Assembly (NCBI GenBank): GCA_913009315.1
Contig: CAJVZA010000051.1
Span: 1 to 14,860 of the forward strand
DNA: 14,860 nucleotides
Reading direction: 5' to 3'
From: an uncultured Hippea sp.
GTDB taxonomy: Bacteria; Campylobacterota_A; Desulfurellia; JAADFJ01
The notes beneath the pieces were generated by a model. That model searched no databases. It saw nothing but the letters and a program-made list of their open reading frames with translations, and was not told where the DNA came from. The translations under genes were made by a program, and so were the position numbers. Below are positions 1-6,978 of the stretch, one piece after another. Every line of letters begins with the position of its first letter. Within the stretch, counting starts at the first letter, position 1.

Positions 1-116
1 GTAGATAGGGAGACGAGATATATCAGTGTGAATGTATTTTTTTTTTTTTTCAAGCAGAAGACGGCATACGAGATATATCAGTGTGACTGGAGTTCAGACG
101 TGTGCTCTTCCGATCT
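1..116. other. Illumina P7/index adapter and junk (non-genomic)
   Basis: Positions 51-116 are the Illumina P7 end followed by the TruSeq index-read adapter, ending in CTCTTCCGATCT at 105-116. The 8 bases at 75-82 between the two constant parts read ATATCAGT, the reverse complement of ACTGATAT, which I recall as TruSeq index 25. Positions 13-31 repeat 19 bases of the same adapter (68-86), and 37-50 is a run of 14 T. None of this is organism DNA. It adds a false C-terminal tail ending IGRAHV to the reading frame on the minus strand, a familiar adapter artefact in protein databases. Confidence 0.98.
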
Positions 117-1302
117 TTTTATTCTCGCTTGCCAAAGCCGCACTTACATATTGAGCTATCATAAAACCGGAATTTATGCCTACATTTTCAAGCAGCATTT
201 TCGGTAAACCGTCATTATCGCCGCCGAGTAAAAGATAAATTCTCCTATCTGAAATATTGCCTAATTCACTCGCTGCCAACGCTGCATAATCCATAGGCAT
301 AGCGATAGGTTCACCGTGAAAATTGCCGCCGCTTATAACGGTATTTTTGTCGATTATGACCGGATTATCCGTTACGGAATTGAGCTCTGTTGTTATAACA
401 TTTTTTAGGTGAAAAAACGCAGATCTTACCGCTCCCGACACTTGAGGTATGCAGCGAAAAGAGTAGGGGTCCTGGACCTTGCCGCAGTTTTTGTGAGATT
501 TTGAGATCTCGGAACCCTCAAGCATCAATCTTATTCTGCTTGATGTGTAAATACTGCCGTCGTAAGGTCTTAATTCATGCAATTTTTCATGGAAAGGCTC
601 TGAGGAAGCTTTTCGGGCTTCTATGGATATGGCTGATATTATGTCGGAATTATCAAGGCATCCCGCAAATCTGTATAATCCGTAAACCCCGTGAGCACTC
701 ATAAATTGTGTGCCGTTTATTAACGCCAAACCCTCTTTCGGGTGGAGATGAAGCGGTTTTAAGTTATATTTTTCCAAAACGGTTTTAGAATTGTATATTT
801 TACCGTTTTCCGTTACTTTTCCGAGACCTATTAAAGGCAAAAACAGATGCGCCAGGGGTGCCAAATCACCGCTTGCACCAACCGAGCCTTGAGACGGAAT
901 AATAGGTATGATATCATTATCAATATGCCATGAAATCCTCTTTATTGTTTCAAGTGAAATTCCTGAATATCCAAAGGCGAGAGAGTGAACTTTTATAATC
1001 ATCATCAATTTTGCAATAAACAAATCGACAGGTTCACCGACGCCGCAAGCATGACTCTTTAGTATATTATATTGAAGTTTGGCTGTATCCTTATTTGAAA
1101 TTTTTGTTCCGCACAACGAACCGAAACCTGTATTGATGCCGTAAACAGCCTTTTCCATTTTTAATATCTCAATAACATTTTCAAAACTTTTCCGGATTTT
1201 TATCTCGGCCTTTTCACTCAAAACGCCTTTTGTTTTTCCTTCTGCAATATTGATAACTATGCCGGGAGTGAGTTTATCTATTCCATATCTGAATTGCTTC
1301 AT
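117..1302 (-). CDS. hutH: Histidine ammonia-lyase, 3'-truncated by contig end
   Basis: This enzyme removes ammonia from L-histidine to give trans-urocanate, the first step of cytosolic histidine degradation. 395 genuine codons are present; the family is usually about 500-510 residues, so roughly the last 110 are missing beyond the adapter junction. The motif GSVGASGDLAPLAHL (about 139-153) contains the Ala143-Ser144-Gly145 triad that cyclises to the MIO cofactor. YGINTGFG (54-61), SHACGVG with His84, and LINGTQ (about 194-199) are other hallmarks of the aromatic amino-acid lyase family. The ATG start overlaps the stop of the upstream regulator gene (ATGA), so the two are probably translationally coupled. 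Related MIO enzymes (tyrosine or phenylalanine ammonia-lyase) are possible, but the SHACGVG His region favours histidine. The IGRAHV ending of the uninterrupted frame is adapter, not protein. Confidence 0.93.
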
Positions 1303-2219
1303 AGAATGCCTTCAAATACATCTAATTTTTTTGAATCTTTTGAGAATTTAACCGTTTTTTTATATACGCATCCATTTTCCTTTAACAAAGATTTAACATC
1401 AAAATTATCGCTATCGAGGTAGATTTTTATTTTGCTTTTTTCTCTTTTTGTATCATTAAACATATTTTGTATTAAAAAGGCATCCGCTTTGTCATTAAAA
1501 TCGTTTTTATTAATTAAAAATATCTCATTATATTCTGCATTTTTTAATATTATTATGGCGGCTACGGCATTTCTATCTCTAAAAACCATACGAATTTCAT
1601 TATGTTCGAAAATATCTTTCAGATTATTTACAAATTCAATCTTCGGAATGCCATAGTCGAATATCCAGGAGAAAGTAAGTCTCTTCAGCTCTGCAAAATG
1701 TGCTTGTTTGTACTTTTCTATTCTGTAGTTTTTCTCTTTTAAACTTTCTAAAACTCTATTGCTTAAACCTTTTTTTACAAACAAATATTCAAGCTCACCT
1801 AACGCTTCAAGCATATATTTGCTGTTTTCTCCCTCATTAAGCATTTCTCTCATTTTACTTTTTATAACCTTCCAGATAGGTTTGATTTTGGATAAAAGTT
1901 TCACGGCTTTTTCGGTAAAAGAAACAAACCTTACACGTTTATCGCCATCAGCCGTTTCTACTTTAACAAATCCCTTCTTTTCTAAAGAAGATACCGTTTG
2001 ACTTATAGCCGATTGAGTAACTCCCAAATTGGCGGCAATTTCACTCATGGTGAGCCTGCCGTATTTATCAAGAGAAAAAAACACCGCAAACCATGACGGT
2101 TCAAACTCTACTTCACTGCTTTTGTAAATAACAGAAACATCATCTAAAAATTTATCGCTCAACTTTTTAAATCTTGTTCCTAATATAAGCTCACCCGCAT
2201 CATCAAACATCTTTTGCAT
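1299..2219 (-). CDS. MarR-family regulator with C-terminal GNAT-like domain
   Basis: The N-terminal part (about residues 5-150) is a MarR winged helix-turn-helix: LTMSEIAANLGVTQSAISQ (about 55-75) is the recognition region and VETADGDKRVRFVSFTEK (about 85-105) the wing. Residues about 165-300 resemble the acetyltransferase half of known MarR/GNAT two-domain proteins (FAELKRLTFSWI near its start). I do not see the R/Q-x-x-G-x-G/A acetyl-CoA loop expected in an active GNAT, so this half may be a ligand sensor rather than an enzyme. The 306-residue length fits that fusion class. The ATG at 2219 has GGAAAG just upstream; a second Met lies three codons in. The stop overlaps the hutH start by 4 nt, suggesting that this protein controls hutH and itself. 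Histidine-use genes are more usually under HutC (GntR family), so the pairing is unusual. Confidence 0.85.
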   Translation of the reverse strand: MQKMFDDAGELILGTRFKKLSDKFLDDVSVIYKSSEVEFEPSWFAVFFSLDKYGRLTMSEIAANLGVTQSAISQTVSSLEKKGFVKVETADGDKRVRFVSFTEKAVKLLSKIKPIWKVIKSKMREMLNEGENSKYMLEALGELEYLFVKKGLSNRVLESLKEKNYRIEKYKQAHFAELKRLTFSWIFDYGIPKIEFVNNLKDIFEHNEIRMVFRDRNAVAAIIILKNAEYNEIFLINKNDFNDKADAFLIQNMFNDTKREKSKIKIYLDSDNFDVKSLLKENGCVYKKTVKFSKDSKKLDVFEGIL

Positions 2220-2231
2220 ATACTTTCCTAC

Positions 2232-2251
2232 TTACTTAAGTCTTAAAGTAA
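2232..2251. promoter_or_regulatory. Candidate MarR operator palindrome
   Basis: TTACTTAAG at 2232-2240 and CTTAAAGTAA at 2242-2251 form an inverted repeat that is perfect apart from one extra base. It lies directly downstream of the -10 box of the minus-strand promoter and upstream of the ribosome binding site, so it would cover the transcription start. AT-rich palindromes of this size at their own promoters are typical of MarR autorepressors. Binding by this regulator is inferred. Confidence 0.55.
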
Positions 2252-2279
2252 ATTATAGTAAGCAAAATACAGATGTCAA
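2252..2279 (-). promoter_or_regulatory. Sigma-70 promoter for regulator-hutH operon
   Basis: Reading the minus strand, TTGACA (2279-2274) and TATAAT (2257-2252) are separated by 16 bp. Both hexamers match consensus perfectly. The regulator start codon lies about 33 nt downstream of the -10 box. Confidence 0.75.
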
Positions 2280-2291
2280 TATGAAATAATA

Positions 2292-2320
2292 TTAACAAGA
2301 TTGTTGATAAAAAGTATAAT
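2292..2320 (+). promoter_or_regulatory. Divergent sigma-70 promoter for small membrane protein and fliA
   Basis: TTAACA (2292-2297) and TATAAT (2315-2320) are spaced by 17 bp, an 11 of 12 match to consensus. The promoter points towards the gene starting at 2372. Its -35 box is only 13 bp from the -35 box of the opposing promoter, so regulation of the two transcripts could interact. Confidence 0.6.
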
Positions 2321-2371
2321 TTTGCTATGATAATTCTTATGATTATTGAAACTGTCGTAAAGGCATAATAG

Positions 2372-2569
2372 ATGAAGATAAATCCTAAAGCATTCGGATC
2401 TGTTTTTGGATTGCTTGCGTTTTTGATGATCAGTATAAGCTATATTGTCAAAGGTTTTTATATAGGAATGGGATATGCAATTGATGCTACGATTTTTACC
2501 GTTTTGTTCTATATTGCCGGAGCTATAATAGCAATAATCATAAACGGTTTTTCAGATAGATCATCCTGA
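2372..2569 (+). CDS. Small two-TM membrane protein, unknown function
   Basis: This encodes 65 residues with two hydrophobic stretches (about 8-27 and 40-59) joined by a short GMGYAID loop, and a polar C-terminal tail NGFSDRSS. A likely membrane protein; I do not recognise a family. AAAGG at 2359-2363 is a plausible ribosome binding site about 8 nt before the ATG. A good promoter lies upstream, and the fliA reading frame follows directly, so the two are probably co-transcribed. A role linked to motility is only guessed from position. Confidence 0.6.
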   Translation: MKINPKAFGSVFGLLAFLMISISYIVKGFYIGMGYAIDATIFTVLFYIAGAIIAIIINGFSDRSS

Positions 2570-2630
2570 GACGACAAGAAAAGCGGAGAATAAAATAAGT
2601 CAGTCTGAAAAAGAAGCTATCATAAAAGCA

Positions 2631-3275
2631 TTGATTCCCAAAATTGAACGACTAATAGATCATATTATAAAATATTTTCCAGATGGGACGGACAAAAAAG
2701 ATTTTGTGCAGATTGGCGTTATCGGAATACTGAAATCGCTTGATAAGTACGATGAAAGTAAAGAGGTTTCGCTATCCGGGTATGCCCTTATGAGAGCGAA
2801 AGGTGAAATTCTCGATGAATACAGAAAGCTTATGCCGCATTCCAGAAATTCATGGAGAAACCAGAAAAAGATAGAGCTTGCGTTAAAAGAGCTGAAAAAA
2901 TCTAACATTGAACCGACATATAAAGCGATAGCAAAGAAGCTCGAATGTTCTGAAAATAAGGTGCACAGGATTATCAGTCAACTTGGTGCAATTCAATTTT
3001 TTTCATTTGAAGATTATCAGGAATCACAAATAATAGGCGGCATCGAAAAAACGCCTTACAGCATAGTTGAAAAGCGGCTTCTTGTGCGAAGCTTATCCGA
3101 CGGCATTAAGCAGCTCAGCAAAATCGAACAGCTTGTCCTGTCGCTTTACTATGAAGAGATGCTGGGATTGAAGGATATTGGAAAGGTGTTGGGTGTATCC
3201 GAATCAAGGGTCTGTCAGATAAAAAACAGTACAATTATTAAACTCCGAAGTAATCTCCGAAGATTAACCGAATAA
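2631..3275 (+). CDS. fliA: Flagellar sigma-28 factor FliA
   Basis: Sigma-28 directs RNA polymerase to late flagellar and chemotaxis promoters. From the TTG at 2631 the protein has 214 residues. Region 2 is visible as DFVQIGVIGILKSLDKYD (about 25-42) followed by SLSGYALMRAKGEILDEYRK; region 3 lies at about 78-118; region 4 is at about 150-205 with LSKIEQLVLSLYYEE and GLKDIGKVLGVSESRVCQIK, a typical FliA helix-turn-helix. The frame stays open upstream to 2544 without any ATG or GTG. Codons from 2595 onward (SQSEKEAIIKAL) also look coding. The best ribosome binding site (GCGGAG, 2583-2588) sits 6 nt before an in-frame ATA at 2595. The true start is therefore uncertain: TTG 2631, an unusual ATA, or a start lost to mutation or base-call error. 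FliA family members are usually about 235-260 residues, so the TTG version is short. Confidence 0.9.
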   Translation: MIPKIERLIDHIIKYFPDGTDKKDFVQIGVIGILKSLDKYDESKEVSLSGYALMRAKGEILDEYRKLMPHSRNSWRNQKKIELALKELKKSNIEPTYKAIAKKLECSENKVHRIISQLGAIQFFSFEDYQESQIIGGIEKTPYSIVEKRLLVRSLSDGIKQLSKIEQLVLSLYYEEMLGLKDIGKVLGVSESRVCQIKNSTIIKLRSNLRRLTE

Positions 3276-3566
3276 TCGGGAGAGATTTCAAAAAGGCTGC
3301 TTCACTCGGCTTTTGCAACTGGCGGCATCGTCTGCATCAAACAAATAGGCAATAAAAAGAATGTTTGCTTAAGAAGATGTTGCCGTATATGGAAAAAATT
3401 TCATAGTTCTATTGTAACTTACCTTGCGTGTGCTCTGTTTTTGCATCTCAAAATTGTAGAATGAAAATTGCTATGTATTTGGAGCAGTACGGAGAAATGA
3501 AAAAAGATTGGCATTGAAATCCGTATCGGCAGCATAAATCTATTATCTGTGAAACAGGAGAATGAC
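3276..3566. other. Intergenic, no convincing gene
   Basis: No open frame of useful length with a ribosome binding site is seen. An imperfect hairpin spans the end of fliA (AATCTC at 3252-3257 with GAGATT at 3282-3287), but no T-run follows, so it is a weak terminator candidate at best. An 18-codon frame starting at 3462 (MKIAMYLEQYGE...) may be chance or gene debris. Confidence 0.5.
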
Positions 3567-3770
3567 ATGGGAAGTGAAAGACATTTATTAGATCATGAAC
3601 TTCAGCAGTTTGTGGAAAGATGGCATATCATCAATGGTAGTGAATTAGAAAGCATAGCTAAAAAATTTGAGGACAAAGCTAATGAATTGAGATGCAGTCC
3701 GATAAAAACAATAGAAATATCCGATGACAATATTAAGAGAGACAGCGCAAGAGCAGTTAATAACAGATAA
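3567..3770 (+). CDS. Hypothetical small protein
   Basis: A 67-residue frame from the ATG at 3567, preceded by ACAGGAG (3554-3560) at good spacing. A GTG at 3549 would add six residues but lies upstream of the ribosome binding site. The protein is polar and probably helical (HLLDHELQQFVERW, then ELESIAKKFEDKANEL), with no membrane segment or signal peptide. I do not recognise a family. It lacks the C-terminal pattern of FlgM, so although an anti-sigma factor near fliA would be natural, I see no support for that. Confidence 0.5.
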   Translation: MGSERHLLDHELQQFVERWHIINGSELESIAKKFEDKANELRCSPIKTIEISDDNIKRDSARAVNNR

Positions 3771-3898
3771 AAACAGGAAATTCAGTCGGAAGACGCATAA
3801 ACTCGAAATAACTATTTTATAATCCGCTTATCGTTTTGTTTTTATGAATTTATTGCACGCAGAACTGCCTTGTTGAGTCTCGGATGCTTACTTCTGAA

Positions 3899-4072
3899 GC
3901 TTGACCCCTATTTTTTCGGTTATTCAAAAAACGAGAACCAAGGGTCAGCTCTATTGATTCATAAGCGATCATCTTGAGCCGCAAAACAGCCTTATCTGCG
4001 TTGCAAATTTTGGCAATAGTCCCGCTATTACCTGCGATTTGAATCTTGATGAGACTGTTTTTGGGCTCTCAA
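3899..4072 (+). other. Possible structured RNA or repeat element
   Basis: Two structures can be drawn side by side. GCTTGACCC (3899-3907) pairs with GGGTCAGC (3942-3949) with one bulged T. GAGCC plus AAAACAG (3976-3980, 3983-3989) pairs with CTGTTTT plus GGCTC (4055-4061, 4064-4068), enclosing small hairpins such as AATAG/CTATT at 4015-4029. The segments CTGCGTTGCAAAT and CTGCGATTTGAAT inside are near-repeats. I do not recognise a known riboswitch or ncRNA core, and the strand is assumed. It may equally be a multicopy repeat. Confidence 0.3.
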
Positions 4073-4246
4073 TTTGAAACGCTTAGAACTGATAGAGGTG
4101 ATCTAAACATAAAAAAGATTTTAAGACAGCGGCAAAATCGAATCTCTGAGCGGGCGGGGGCAATGTGCAAGGTGATATGTCGTATAAATAATAATCATAT
4201 TGTAGTTCATGATACTGTAGAAATAAATAAAAATCTGAAAACAGAG

Positions 4247-4267
4247 TCGGTTTTGTGAGCCGATTTT
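4247..4267 (+). terminator. Weak rho-independent terminator candidate
   Basis: TCGG (4247-4250) and CCGA (4260-4263) form the core of a hairpin with a 9-nt loop, flanked by weaker pairs and followed by TTTT. It would separate upstream transcription from motA. The stem is short. Confidence 0.35.
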
Positions 4268-4294
4268 CGTCACCTTGTTGCAAATAAAGTGTTT

Positions 4295-4308
4295 TATAAT
4301 ATTATAAT
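4295..4308 (+). promoter_or_regulatory. Candidate -10 boxes of the motA operon
   Basis: TATAAT occurs twice (4295-4300 and 4303-4308), 78-91 bp before the motA ATG. The possible -35 elements TTGTTG (4275-4280) and TTGCAA (4278-4283) give spacings of 14 and 19 bp, neither ideal. No sigma-28 type TAAA/GCCGATAA pair is seen here. Confidence 0.4.
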
Positions 4309-4385
4309 AAAATCGCTTTTTGTCATAAGAGAATCACCATCCAGGCAAAAGGCATATACTACAAGCTGATACAGAGGAAGGGATT

Positions 4386-5156
4386 ATGGATAAAGCAACG
4401 GTAATAGGAATTGTTGTATCATATGCGTTTGTTTTAGCCTCACTTGTTACGGGCGCCGGTATAATGACATATGTTAATATACCGTCGGTATTGATTGTTA
4501 TAGGGGGAACATTAGGTATCTTGTTTATCAATTTTCCTATGTCTGATGTTTTGGGTACCCTTGGCCCGCTGAAGAAAGCTTTCTTTCATAAATCTGAAAA
4601 TATCGATGAACTGATTACCGATCTTGTTGAATATAGCGTAAAGGCGAGAAAAAACGGCATTTTGTCACTGGAAAACTCAATTGAGGAGATGGACGGATCA
4701 TTAATGAAAACAGGATTGCAGATGGTTTTGGACGGCGAGGACCCAAAAACAGTCAAAGCCATACTTGAAACAGATCTGGAAAACAGAGAAGATCGACACA
4801 AGGTTGCCATTGCTATTTTCGACTCTATCGGGGCGTATGCTCCTGCAATGGGCATGATAGGAACACTTATCGGGCTTGTTGCTATGCTAAAAACGATGCA
4901 AGATCCTTCCACTATCGGTCCTAATATGGCCGTAGCTTTGATAACAACCTTTTACGGCGCAATTATAGCAAATATGTTTGCTTTGCCTATTTCAGGAAAA
5001 CTTGCATTGCGGGCTAATGAAGAAAGTTTGATAGGTCAGATAGTGATTGAAGGCATCATGTCGATACAGCAAGGCGATAATCCAAGAATAATGGAGCAGA
5101 AACTTCATACATTTCTTCCTCCGAGAAAGCGAAAATCGCAGTTTGATAAATCATGA
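4386..5156 (+). CDS. motA: Flagellar stator protein MotA
   Basis: MotA forms, with MotB, the inner-membrane ion channel that generates torque against the flagellar rotor. The 256-residue product has the expected four TM segments: about 5-25, 32-50, 150-170 and 180-203, with a cytoplasmic loop between the second and third. The segment YAPAMGMIGTLIGLVAMLK in TM3 is the family signature, followed by ALITTFYGAIIANMFALPI in TM4. The charged loop rich in Glu and Arg (about 65-140) is where rotor contacts occur in the family. The ATG is preceded by GAGGAAGGG (4374-4382). It is the first gene of the stator/export cluster, and its stop overlaps the motB start by 4 nt. Ion specificity (proton or sodium) cannot be settled from sequence by eye. 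Confidence 0.97.
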   Translation: MDKATVIGIVVSYAFVLASLVTGAGIMTYVNIPSVLIVIGGTLGILFINFPMSDVLGTLGPLKKAFFHKSENIDELITDLVEYSVKARKNGILSLENSIEEMDGSLMKTGLQMVLDGEDPKTVKAILETDLENREDRHKVAIAIFDSIGAYAPAMGMIGTLIGLVAMLKTMQDPSTIGPNMAVALITTFYGAIIANMFALPISGKLALRANEESLIGQIVIEGIMSIQQGDNPRIMEQKLHTFLPPRKRKSQFDKS

Positions 5157-5857
5157 CAAAAAAAAAGAAGCAGCAGGAAGGCAAGGGCGTACCAATCTGG
5201 ATCGTAACATTTGCCGATCTGACCACCCTTCTTCTCGTATTTTTTATTCTGTTGTTATCTATGAGTACCATTAATGTCAAGAAGTCCAGAATGGCTTTAA
5301 TGTCTCTTAAGCGGGCTTTCGGCGTACTCCAAAGCGGTCAGTCAACAAAAATAGGCAAAAAGATTGTTGTGCCGCAGCCTAATATGCAGCCAAGCAGAGA
5401 TACCGTTAGAAAAAATCTTTCAGGGCTCCAGAGTTTTGTAAGCATGATTGGTTTAAGTCAAATGGTCACAATAAATGAAAGTCAAAGAGGCATTGTGGTA
5501 ACTATAAAAAATCGCTTACTTTATGATTCCGGAAGCGCAAAATTGAAAAAAGAGGCCAGACCTGTGCTTGACAAACTGGCCTATATAATTAAACTTATGC
5601 CGGAAGGCTCAAGGGTTGATGTTCAGGGCAATACAGATAATGTACCGATTAAGACAAGTAAATACCCTTCAAATTGGGAATTATCTATTGCGAGAGCATT
5701 GTCTGTGGTGAGGTATCTAATTAAATATGGCTCTGTATCGCCCACGAGACTTTCTGCTGAAGGGTTTGGTCAATATAATCCTGTAGCAACGAATGAAACC
5801 GCTGAGGGGAGAGAGAAAAACAGAAGGGTTGATATTGTTTTCGTTGGAATTCATTAA
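5153..5857 (+). CDS. motB: Flagellar stator protein MotB
   Basis: MotB anchors the stator to peptidoglycan and carries the ion-binding aspartate. The 234-residue protein has a Lys-rich cytoplasmic N-terminus, then one TM segment in PIWIVTFADLTTLLLVFFIL (14-33), where Asp22 is the predicted ion-carrying residue. A linker leads to an OmpA-like domain at about 120-234, with LLYDSGSAKLKKEA, GNTDNVPI, NWELSIARALSVVRYL, and GFGQYNPVATNETAEGREKN followed by RRVDIVF, all typical of peptidoglycan binding. The length is in the normal short-MotB range. The ATG overlaps the motA stop (ATGA), which supports coupled 1:1 synthesis. Twenty bases separate it from fliL. Confidence 0.97.
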   Translation: MTKKKKQQEGKGVPIWIVTFADLTTLLLVFFILLLSMSTINVKKSRMALMSLKRAFGVLQSGQSTKIGKKIVVPQPNMQPSRDTVRKNLSGLQSFVSMIGLSQMVTINESQRGIVVTIKNRLLYDSGSAKLKKEARPVLDKLAYIIKLMPEGSRVDVQGNTDNVPIKTSKYPSNWELSIARALSVVRYLIKYGSVSPTRLSAEGFGQYNPVATNETAEGREKNRRVDIVFVGIH

Positions 5858-5877
5858 AATTTGCAGGGAGGCTGAAA

Positions 5878-6351
5878 TTGGCTGATGACAAAAAGGAGCA
5901 GGAAGCACAGGAAGTACAGAAAGTAAAAAAGAAAAAATCGCCAATTATGCTGATAGTTGCAGGTTTATTAGTGCTTGTCATCATAGCAGGCGGAGGATAC
6001 TTTTTTTTCTCCAGAGGTTCTTCGAACTCGGGAAGCAATAAAATCGCAGCGCTGACATACTTTCCGTTAAAAACATTTGTCGTAAACCTTGCCGGAAATC
6101 AAGGTAGAAGGTATTTAAAAGTTACTATGCAATTCGGTATTGATAATCCATCTTTGTCAAAAGAACTTCATGTCAAGTCTATTATTATGAGAGATTCTAT
6201 AATTTCTATCCTGTCGTCAAAGTTATACGATGATATTTCATCTGAAGATGGAAAAAATGTATTAAAAAGTCAGATTAAACACATGATAAATAAAATCCTT
6301 AAAACCGGCAGGATTAACAGTGTGTATTTTACGACATTTGTTATCCAGTGA
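5878..6351 (+). CDS. fliL: Flagellar basal body-associated protein FliL
   Basis: FliL is a single-pass inner-membrane protein that surrounds or stabilises the stator and affects torque. The 157-residue product has a Lys/Glu-rich cytoplasmic tail, a TM segment IMLIVAGLLVLVIIAGGGYF (about 23-42), a Ser/Gly linker, and the periplasmic FliL domain with FPLKTFVVNLAGNQGRRYLK and the later RDSIISILSSKLYDDISS. The start is TTG at 5878, chosen because AGGGAGG (5865-5871) lies 6 nt upstream and no ATG occurs nearby. It follows motB closely, and its stop overlaps the fliN start (TGATG). Confidence 0.95.
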   Translation: MADDKKEQEAQEVQKVKKKKSPIMLIVAGLLVLVIIAGGGYFFFSRGSSNSGSNKIAALTYFPLKTFVVNLAGNQGRRYLKVTMQFGIDNPSLSKELHVKSIIMRDSIISILSSKLYDDISSEDGKNVLKSQIKHMINKILKTGRINSVYFTTFVIQ

Positions 6352-6596
6352 TGGCTGAACTCGATAGTTTGATGAATATTACACTTGTGTGCGAATGCGA
6401 ATTGGGAGAAACTTATATAACTGTCGGTAATTTTCTGAAGCTTGAAGCCGGATCGATAATAAAACTTAATACCGTTTCGGGAGGTAATGTAAAAATGGTG
6501 ATTTCAGGTAGAAAACTTTTGACCGGTGAAATTGGAGCCAACAACAATAAATTCAGTGTTAAAATCGTTGATATCGCTAAGAATAATGAAAACTGA
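6351..6596 (+). CDS. fliN: Short flagellar switch protein FliN (SPOA domain)
   Basis: FliN builds the lower C-ring of the flagellar motor and helps dock export substrates. The 81-residue product is almost only a SPOA domain: LMNITLVCECELGETYITVG, then LKLEAGSIIKL, GGNVKMVISGRKLLTGEI, and FSVKIVDI, matching the FliN pattern of initial strand, helix, GxxIxL, vxxGrxla-GE, and final VrI. It lacks the N-terminal extension of many FliN proteins. The ATG at 6351 overlaps the fliL stop by one base. No fliM precedes it, although FliM and FliN normally form the C-ring together and their genes often adjoin. The C-terminal SPOA domain of a deleted FliM is an alternative, but the ATG start and length fit a stand-alone FliN. 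Confidence 0.85.
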   Translation: MAELDSLMNITLVCECELGETYITVGNFLKLEAGSIIKLNTVSGGNVKMVISGRKLLTGEIGANNNKFSVKIVDIAKNNEN

Positions 6597-6978
6597 CAGA
6601 CTATTTGCGCTTTTCCTGGGGTTAGATTTCTTTTTTAGTGCGATACCGGTTATGGCAGCGGATAGATCACCCTTAAGTATAAGCAATTTGCTTATTGTTT
6701 TCGGATCTCTGCTGATTGTTCTCGCTATAATAATCGTGATTTATTTTATCATGAGGGGTAAATTTAAAACACAAAGAATAGTTCCTTTTCGGATAAACGT
6801 AGTAAATAAAATCAATATAGATTCAAAGCATCAGATAATTCTGCTGAAAATTGATGATAGCTACCTTCTTTTAGGATTAGGAGATATCTCTGTTCTCAAA
6901 GAGTTGGATGCACAAGATAACATTGATTTTAGAGCTGCTGCAGAAGATTTTAAGGACAAAGACCCTGAAATTACTTAG
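6586..6978 (+). CDS. fliO: Flagellar export protein FliO
   Basis: FliO assists assembly of the FliP ring in the flagellar type III export gate. From the ATG at 6586 the product has 130 residues: an N-terminal hydrophobic stretch ending in AMA-like VMAAD (about 21-25) that may be a signal sequence, a TM segment LLIVFGSLLIVLAIIIVIYF (about 35-54), then the FliO domain with VNKINIDSKHQIILLKIDDS and LLLGLGDISVLKEL. It is a poorly conserved family, recognised here mostly by this pattern and by its position between fliN and fliP. The start overlaps fliN by 11 nt. A longer frame exists upstream, but this Met precedes the hydrophobic stretch. Confidence 0.85.
   Translation: MKTDRLFALFLGLDFFFSAIPVMAADRSPLSISNLLIVFGSLLIVLAIIIVIYFIMRGKFKTQRIVPFRINVVNKINIDSKHQIILLKIDDSYLLLGLGDISVLKELDAQDNIDFRAAAEDFKDKDPEIT

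Larger units (their letters stand above)
3771..4385. other. Long non-coding stretch before motA
   Basis: These 615 bases hold no convincing gene. They contain a possible structured segment (3899-4072), a short frame at 4046-4258 without a ribosome binding site that I do not accept, a weak terminator-like hairpin near 4247-4267, and AT-rich tandem TATAAT boxes upstream of motA. The density of short frames and hairpins suggests decayed sequence or an RNA rather than a protein gene. Confidence 0.5.

Noticed and set aside
3252-3287. Hairpin at the fliA stop as a terminator
   Set aside because: Stem is imperfect and no T-run follows.
4046-4258. 70-codon frame upstream of motA
   Set aside because: No ribosome binding site, no family pattern, Arg-rich unnatural composition, and an equally long frame on the opposite strand over the same bases.
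4586-4912. 108-codon minus-strand frame inside motA
   Set aside because: Shadow of the strongly conserved motA reading frame.
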